7,588 nt of DNA from WHSM01 sp050701635 (lineage in GTDB: Bacteria > Actinomycetota > Actinomycetes > Mycobacteriales > Micromonosporaceae), in the NCBI GenBank assembly GCA_050701635.1, contig JBOGDF010000273.1, forward strand, positions 1 to 7,588. The letters are read 5' to 3'. Shown one piece after another: positions 4,332-7,588 of the stretch. Under the pieces are notes generated by a model that was not told where the DNA came from, ran no database searches, and saw only the letters and a program-made list of their open reading frames with translations. Numbering within the stretch: position 1 is the stretch's first letter; every line of letters begins with the position of its first letter. A program made the position numbers and the translations under genes.

Positions 4332-5879
4332 CTACCGGGGCGGGTCGCCGACCGCCTGCATCACGGGGATGAACGCCAGGTAGGCGGGCGGCTTCCGGGA
4401 GCCCCAGGTCTGCTGTGCCATCACGCGCAGCCGCTCCCGCAGCACCGTCGCGAGCTGCGCCTCGGTGTGGGTGTTCGGCTCGTCGCACCACAGCGCCACC
4501 CGGGAGCCCAGGTTGCGGGCCTTGGTGGCGTCGGTGAGCCGGGTGCCGTCGACGAAGGTGTTCGGCTCCCAGGCGTCGTACATCGCCGAGGGCGGCATGT
4601 TGAACAACGAGGCCGGGCCGCCGGTGGTGTAGTAGGCCGGGGTGAACGGCATGTTGCTCACCAGGTGGCCCTGGTCCACCAGCTGCTGCCCGTTGTAGGC
4701 CGGCCCCGACCACGGGAAGCCGCCCGGCCCGCTGGCCGACCAGTGCTCCACCACGATGTCGGAGTCGATGGTCAGCGTGGCGCCGCCCGGCTTCAGCCCG
4801 TCGTTCCAGATCCGCGGCTGCTCGCCGGCCGCCCGTACGATCCCGGCGGCCCAGTTGAGGAAGCCGTAGTAGGCGTCCCTGCCGGTGGCGCCGGGGCCGT
4901 ACCGGGTCTTGGCGTACGCGGCCAGCTGCGGATAGTCGTCGTAGTTGGTGACGTACTCGTCGCCACCGATGTGCCAGGTACGGATCGGGAACACCGGCAT
5001 GAACTCGGTGATCAGGTCCTTCATCAGGGCGTACGCCGCCGGCTTCGACAGGTCGATGAAGCTGTTGCTCACGGTGCCGTTGCGGTCGACGAGTTTCAGC
5101 TCGGGGTGCGCGGCCAGGATCGGGTCCATGTGGCCGGGCATGTCGATCTCGGGCACCACCCGCACGTGGTAGCGGGCGGCGTACCCGATCAGCTCCCTGA
5201 GCTGCGCTTTCGTGTAGTGCTGCGGCGAGACGACCTCGGGGTGCGTGCTGCTCTGCAGCCGGAAGCCGTACCAGTCCGACAGGTGCAGGTGCAGGTAGTT
5301 GAGCTTGAGGTAGGCCAGCTCGCGGATCCGCTGCCGCAGCCACGGCAACGACATGTACTGGCGGCCGACGTCGAGCAACAGCCCGCGCTCCGGGTACGCC
5401 GGCCAGTCGGTCGCCGTGCCGCCGGCCACGGTCCGCCCCTGGCGCAGCCACTGCAGCACCGACTGGGTGCCGTGGGAGACGCCGGTGACGGTCACGGCCC
5501 GGATCGTGATCGACTTCCCGACCACGATCCGGTAGCCCTCGGCCGGCGCGACCCCCTCAACAGCGCCGATCGAAAGCTGGATATCACCGGGCCCGGGCGC
5601 CTCCCCGGTTACCGCGGCGACCGGAATCCCGGTCTGACCGGTGAGATCCTCCGCGAACCACCCCGCGGTCGCGGCCAGCGCCTCGGCGTCCCGGCTCGAG
5701 ACCACCACCCGGCTGCCCGGACGCAGGGTGTACGCGTCGCCGCCCGCGGTCCACTGCCGCAGCGCGGGCAGCGTGACCGGGCCGGACGACTCGGCCGATG
5801 CCACGCCGGCGCCGACCCCGAAGGTCGCCGCGCACACCGCGCAGAGGGTCGACAACGCAGTCGCGATCCGCCTTCGCAT
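4332..5879 (-). CDS. Secreted beta-N-acetylhexosaminidase, glycoside hydrolase family 20
   Basis: This enzyme removes terminal beta-linked N-acetylglucosamine or N-acetylgalactosamine from chitin oligomers, peptidoglycan fragments or glycans outside the cell. The ATG at 5879 is chosen over one at 5930 because GGAGG lies 7 nt before it and a signal peptide starts right there: MRRR, then a hydrophobic core, then ASA with cleavage expected after residue 29. The mature protein has a GH20b-like N-terminal domain (about 30-160) and the catalytic barrel (about 160-510). Visible barrel motifs are RGLLLDVGRQYMSL (165-178), LKLNYLHLHLSDWYGFRL (191-208), VVPEIDMPGH (241-250) and WHIGGDEY (302-309). Asp307-Glu308 is the catalytic pair of substrate-assisted catalysis. 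Length is 515 residues, normal for the family, with no extra carbohydrate-binding module. It diverges from tetR across a shared 98-bp control region with a candidate operator, so it may be under that repressor. Confidence 0.92.
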   Translation of the reverse strand: MRRRIATALSTLCAVCAATFGVGAGVASAESSGPVTLPALRQWTAGGDAYTLRPGSRVVVSSRDAEALAATAGWFAEDLTGQTGIPVAAVTGEAPGPGDIQLSIGAVEGVAPAEGYRIVVGKSITIRAVTVTGVSHGTQSVLQWLRQGRTVAGGTATDWPAYPERGLLLDVGRQYMSLPWLRQRIRELAYLKLNYLHLHLSDWYGFRLQSSTHPEVVSPQHYTKAQLRELIGYAARYHVRVVPEIDMPGHMDPILAAHPELKLVDRNGTVSNSFIDLSKPAAYALMKDLITEFMPVFPIRTWHIGGDEYVTNYDDYPQLAAYAKTRYGPGATGRDAYYGFLNWAAGIVRAAGEQPRIWNDGLKPGGATLTIDSDIVVEHWSASGPGGFPWSGPAYNGQQLVDQGHLVSNMPFTPAYYTTGGPASLFNMPPSAMYDAWEPNTFVDGTRLTDATKARNLGSRVALWCDEPNTHTEAQLATVLRERLRVMAQQTWGSRKPPAYLAFIPVMQAVGDPPR

Positions 5880-5933
5880 CGGGCCCCTCCACGGCATCGG
5901 CTCGGGCCAGTTTGCGGGGTGGCGTACCACAAA

Positions 5934-5951
5934 TGCAAGGGTGGTCTTGCA
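5934..5951. promoter_or_regulatory. Candidate TetR operator, inverted repeat TGCAAG-N6-CTTGCA
   Basis: TGCAAG (5934-5939) and CTTGCA (5946-5951) are perfect 6-base arms around GGTGGT. The repeat lies in the GH20/tetR gap, immediately upstream of the tetR -10 element and where the -35 should be. On the - strand a TTGCAA (5952-5947) with a 17-nt spacer to TGGTAC could be a weak GH20 promoter overlapping the same repeat. Size and place fit autoregulation by the adjacent TetR protein and possible control of GH20. Binding itself is inferred. Confidence 0.5.
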
Positions 5952-5965
5952 AAATGGTGGGTGAG

Positions 5966-5977
5966 TAATCTGGCCGC
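5966..5977 (+). promoter_or_regulatory. -10 element TAATCT with leaderless spacing to the tetR ATG
   Basis: TAATCT (5966-5971) is a good TANNNT -10 element, followed by exactly 6 nt (GGCCGC) and then the tetR ATG. No Shine-Dalgarno is present. This repeats the geometry seen before the gene at 3933 and supports both the start codon and a leaderless transcript. Confidence 0.55.
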
Positions 5978-6589
5978 ATGGCTGGGCAGACCCGGGAAAA
6001 TTCGCAGCGCACCCACGCGCGGATCATGGACGTCGCGCTGGAGCTGTTCGCCGCCCAGGGCGTCGCCGCCACCACGGTCACCGCGATCGAGGCGGGCGCC
6101 GGCCTGGCCGCCGGCAGCGGCAGCTTCTACCGGCACTTCCCCGACAAGTCCGCGCTGCTGTCCGCCGTGGTGGATCGCGAGCTGACCCGGGTCACCAAGC
6201 AGCCGACCGCGCAGCTGCAGCACCCCGAGCAGCGGGACCGGCCCGCGGCGGAGGCGCTCGCCGTACAGCTGCGGGCGGATCTTGATTTTCTAGCCGACCT
6301 GCGGTCGCTGATCGCGATCCTGATGTGGGAACGGGACCGGGCCCCCGAGATCGCCGAGCGGGTACGCACCCTGATGCTGGAGCGCGGGGTCGAGCTCGGC
6401 GTCGCGGACCTGCTGTTCGCGACGCCGGCCGAGCCGGTGAGCGACGACCCGGCCGCGGCGGCCACCGTGATGATGTCGGCGATGGTCGGCTACCACCTGT
6501 CGCTGGAGTATTTCGGCAGCGCCCCCGCCGACGTCGGCCCGGAGCGGTTCACCACCACCCTGGCCCGGCTGCTCACCCGCGGCCGGTGA
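5978..6589 (+). CDS. TetR/AcrR-family transcriptional repressor
   Basis: This 203-residue cytosolic DNA-binding protein has the length and layout of the TetR family. The N-terminal domain shows helix 1 (RIMDVALELFAAQGVAATTV, about 15-34), then the helix-turn-helix ending in the family signature SGSFYRHFPDKSALLSAVV (about 47-65). The remainder is the ligand-binding and dimerisation domain, which does not reveal its ligand. The ATG at 5978 has no Shine-Dalgarno but sits 6 nt after a -10 element, so the mRNA is probably leaderless. It diverges from the GH20 gene and is followed after 2 nt by a glycosyltransferase gene. The likely targets are its own promoter, hence also the glycosyltransferase, and possibly GH20, through the inverted repeat at 5934-5951. 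By analogy with other TetR/resistance pairs, the inducer could be a natural product that the glycosyltransferase modifies. Confidence 0.88.
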   Translation: MAGQTRENSQRTHARIMDVALELFAAQGVAATTVTAIEAGAGLAAGSGSFYRHFPDKSALLSAVVDRELTRVTKQPTAQLQHPEQRDRPAAEALAVQLRADLDFLADLRSLIAILMWERDRAPEIAERVRTLMLERGVELGVADLLFATPAEPVSDDPAAAATVMMSAMVGYHLSLEYFGSAPADVGPERFTTTLARLLTRGR

Positions 6590-6591
6590 CG

Positions 6592-7588
6592 ATGCGGATC
6601 CTGTTCAGCTTCGCCGGTGGGCGCGGCCACTTCGAGCCGCTGGTGCCGATCGCCCGCGCCGCGCAGGCGGCCGGCCACACGGTGGCGTTCACCGGGGAGC
6701 CGGCGCTGCTGCCGACCGTACGGGGAGCCGGATTCGACGCGTACCCGACGGGTGCGGACACCTCCCGCACCGACCGGGGACCGCTCGCCCCGCTGGACCC
6801 GGTACGCGAGGACCGCGCGATCCGGGAAGGCTACGCGCGCCGGCTCGCCGGGCTGCGGGCGGCCGACATCCTCGAGCTGGCCGCGACCTGGCGGCCCGAC
6901 CTGCTGGTCTGCGACGAGGTCGACTTCGGCGCGATGGTCGCCGCCGAGCGGCTCGGCATCGGGCACGCCAGCGTGATCGTGATCGCCGCCGGCTCCTTCA
7001 TCCGCCCCGAGCTGGTCGCCGAGCCGCTGGCCGAGCTGCGCGCCGCCCACGGCCTGCCCGACGACCCCGAGCTGCGGATGCTCAGCCGCTACCTGGTGCT
7101 GTCGCCGGTGCCGGCCAGCTACCGGGATCCGGCGTACCCGCTGCCGGCCACCGGCCACGTCGTACGGCTCACGCCGCCGCCGGCCGAGGCGCCGGACTGG
7201 CTTCCGAAGCTCACCGGAGCCACCGTCTACTTCACCCTCGGTACGGTGTTCAACCTCGAGTCCGGCGACCTGTTCTCCCGCGCGCTGGCCGGGCTGCGCG
7301 AGCTCCCGGTCAACCTGGTGGTGACCGTCGGCGGCCAGCTCGACCCGTCCGAGCTGGGGCCGCAGCCGGACCACGTACGGGTGGAGCGGTTCCTGCCGCA
7401 GCACGCGGTGCTGCCGTACTGCGCCGCGGTGGTCTCGCACGGCGGCTCCGGCAGTGTGGTCGCGGCGCTGCAGCACGGCCTGCCGTGTGTGCTGCTCCCG
7501 ATGGGCGCCGACCAGCCGCACAACGCGGCGCGCTGCGAGGCGCTCGGCGTCGGGCGGGCCCTCGATCCGGTGGCCGCCACCCCGGACG
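6592..7588 (+). CDS. MGT-type (GT1, GT-B fold) glycosyltransferase, 3' end outside window
   Basis: This family transfers a sugar from a nucleotide donor to small lipophilic acceptors such as macrolides, other polyketides or flavonoids. In actinomycetes it serves antibiotic biosynthesis or self-protection by glycosylation. The ATG at 6592 lies 2 nt after the tetR stop. An in-frame GTG at 6586 overlaps that stop as GTGA and is an alternative start; either way translational coupling is likely, since no good Shine-Dalgarno is seen. The N-terminal MRILFSFAGGRGHFEPLVPI carries the GHxxP motif, with His13 the expected catalytic base. TVYFTLGTVF (211-220) starts the donor-binding half. The donor loop shows SHGGSGS (282-288) and, after LLPMGADQPHNAARCEALG, the DQ/N/R residues typical of MGT and ErycIII-like enzymes. 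The frame is clean for 332 codons to the right edge; roughly 50-70 residues should be missing. The substrate cannot be told from sequence. Confidence 0.9.
   Translation, partial: MRILFSFAGGRGHFEPLVPIARAAQAAGHTVAFTGEPALLPTVRGAGFDAYPTGADTSRTDRGPLAPLDPVREDRAIREGYARRLAGLRAADILELAATWRPDLLVCDEVDFGAMVAAERLGIGHASVIVIAAGSFIRPELVAEPLAELRAAHGLPDDPELRMLSRYLVLSPVPASYRDPAYPLPATGHVVRLTPPPAEAPDWLPKLTGATVYFTLGTVFNLESGDLFSRALAGLRELPVNLVVTVGGQLDPSELGPQPDHVRVERFLPQHAVLPYCAAVVSHGGSGSVVAALQHGLPCVLLPMGADQPHNAARCEALGVGRALDPVAATPD

Noticed and set aside
4012..5451. A 479-codon open frame on the - strand, shifted relative to the hexosaminidase gene
   Set aside because: It overlaps GH20 on the same strand in another frame and runs into the opposite side of the cysteine-rich gene. 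Its composition is that of a shadow frame.
4323..6185. A 620-codon open frame on the + strand opposite the hexosaminidase gene
   Set aside because: It is the mirror of the GH20 gene in GC-rich DNA. Its translation is rich in Arg, Gly, Val and Pro without domains, while the - strand frame has a full GH20 protein with signal peptide and ribosome site.
6490..7521. A 343-codon open frame on the - strand opposite tetR and the glycosyltransferase
   Set aside because: The translation is His/Arg/Gln-rich low-complexity sequence without a domain. The + strand encodes a clear MGT-family enzyme.
1..7588. CRISPR arrays, insertion sequences, tRNA or rRNA genes, phage genes
   Set aside because: No regularly spaced repeats, transposase or integrase motifs, or RNA-gene signatures were visible on either strand.

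Overview
The window is GC-rich DNA with strong G/C bias at third codon positions, an AfsR/SARP-type regulator, a TetR regulator, a secreted GH20 hexosaminidase and an MGT-family glycosyltransferase. This fits a soil actinomycete. The frequent GTACG-type codon pairs suggest Micromonosporaceae (Actinoplanes or Micromonospora-like), but that is only an inference. No rRNA, tRNA, CRISPR array or insertion sequence was seen.

Left part (1-2091, + strand): the NB-ARC ATPase and TPR parts of an AfsR/SARP-like regulator. Its DNA-binding N-terminus lies off the left edge. The reading frame is broken once, at a run of four G (1470-1473), which separates the ATPase part from the TPR part. A short gene-free stretch follows (2092-2280).

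Middle part (2281-3853, - strand): a tight operon read right to left. It holds a possible 21-residue membrane peptide (3853-3788), a PaaI-type hotdog thioesterase (3770-3326) and a protein with two SnoaL/NTF2-like domains (3317-2281). The thioesterase and the NTF2 gene each carry one apparent frameshift. Counting the regulator, three consecutive sizeable genes are broken by small indels, with the reading frames otherwise clean on both sides. That means either very recent decay or local sequence error.

Control point (3905-3926): a perfect 16-bp palindrome, TCGAACATATGTTCGA, matches the Gram-positive/actinobacterial LexA (SOS) box exactly. It sits between the - strand operon and a divergent + strand gene (3933-4313) for a small, unrecognised, cysteine-rich, probably zinc-binding protein. 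A TANNNT -10 element lies exactly 6 nt before that gene's ATG and no Shine-Dalgarno is visible, so the gene looks like a leaderless, DNA-damage-inducible transcript. This is the most interesting signal in the window.

Right part (4332-7588): a secreted family 20 beta-N-acetylhexosaminidase on the - strand, convergent with the cysteine-rich gene across a hairpin. Divergent from it are a TetR repressor and a glycosyltransferase gene that runs off the right edge. The 98-bp GH20/tetR gap holds an inverted repeat, TGCAAG-N6-CTTGCA, a good candidate TetR operator. The tetR gene also appears leaderless. The glycosyltransferase starts 2 nt after the tetR stop and is probably co-transcribed with it.
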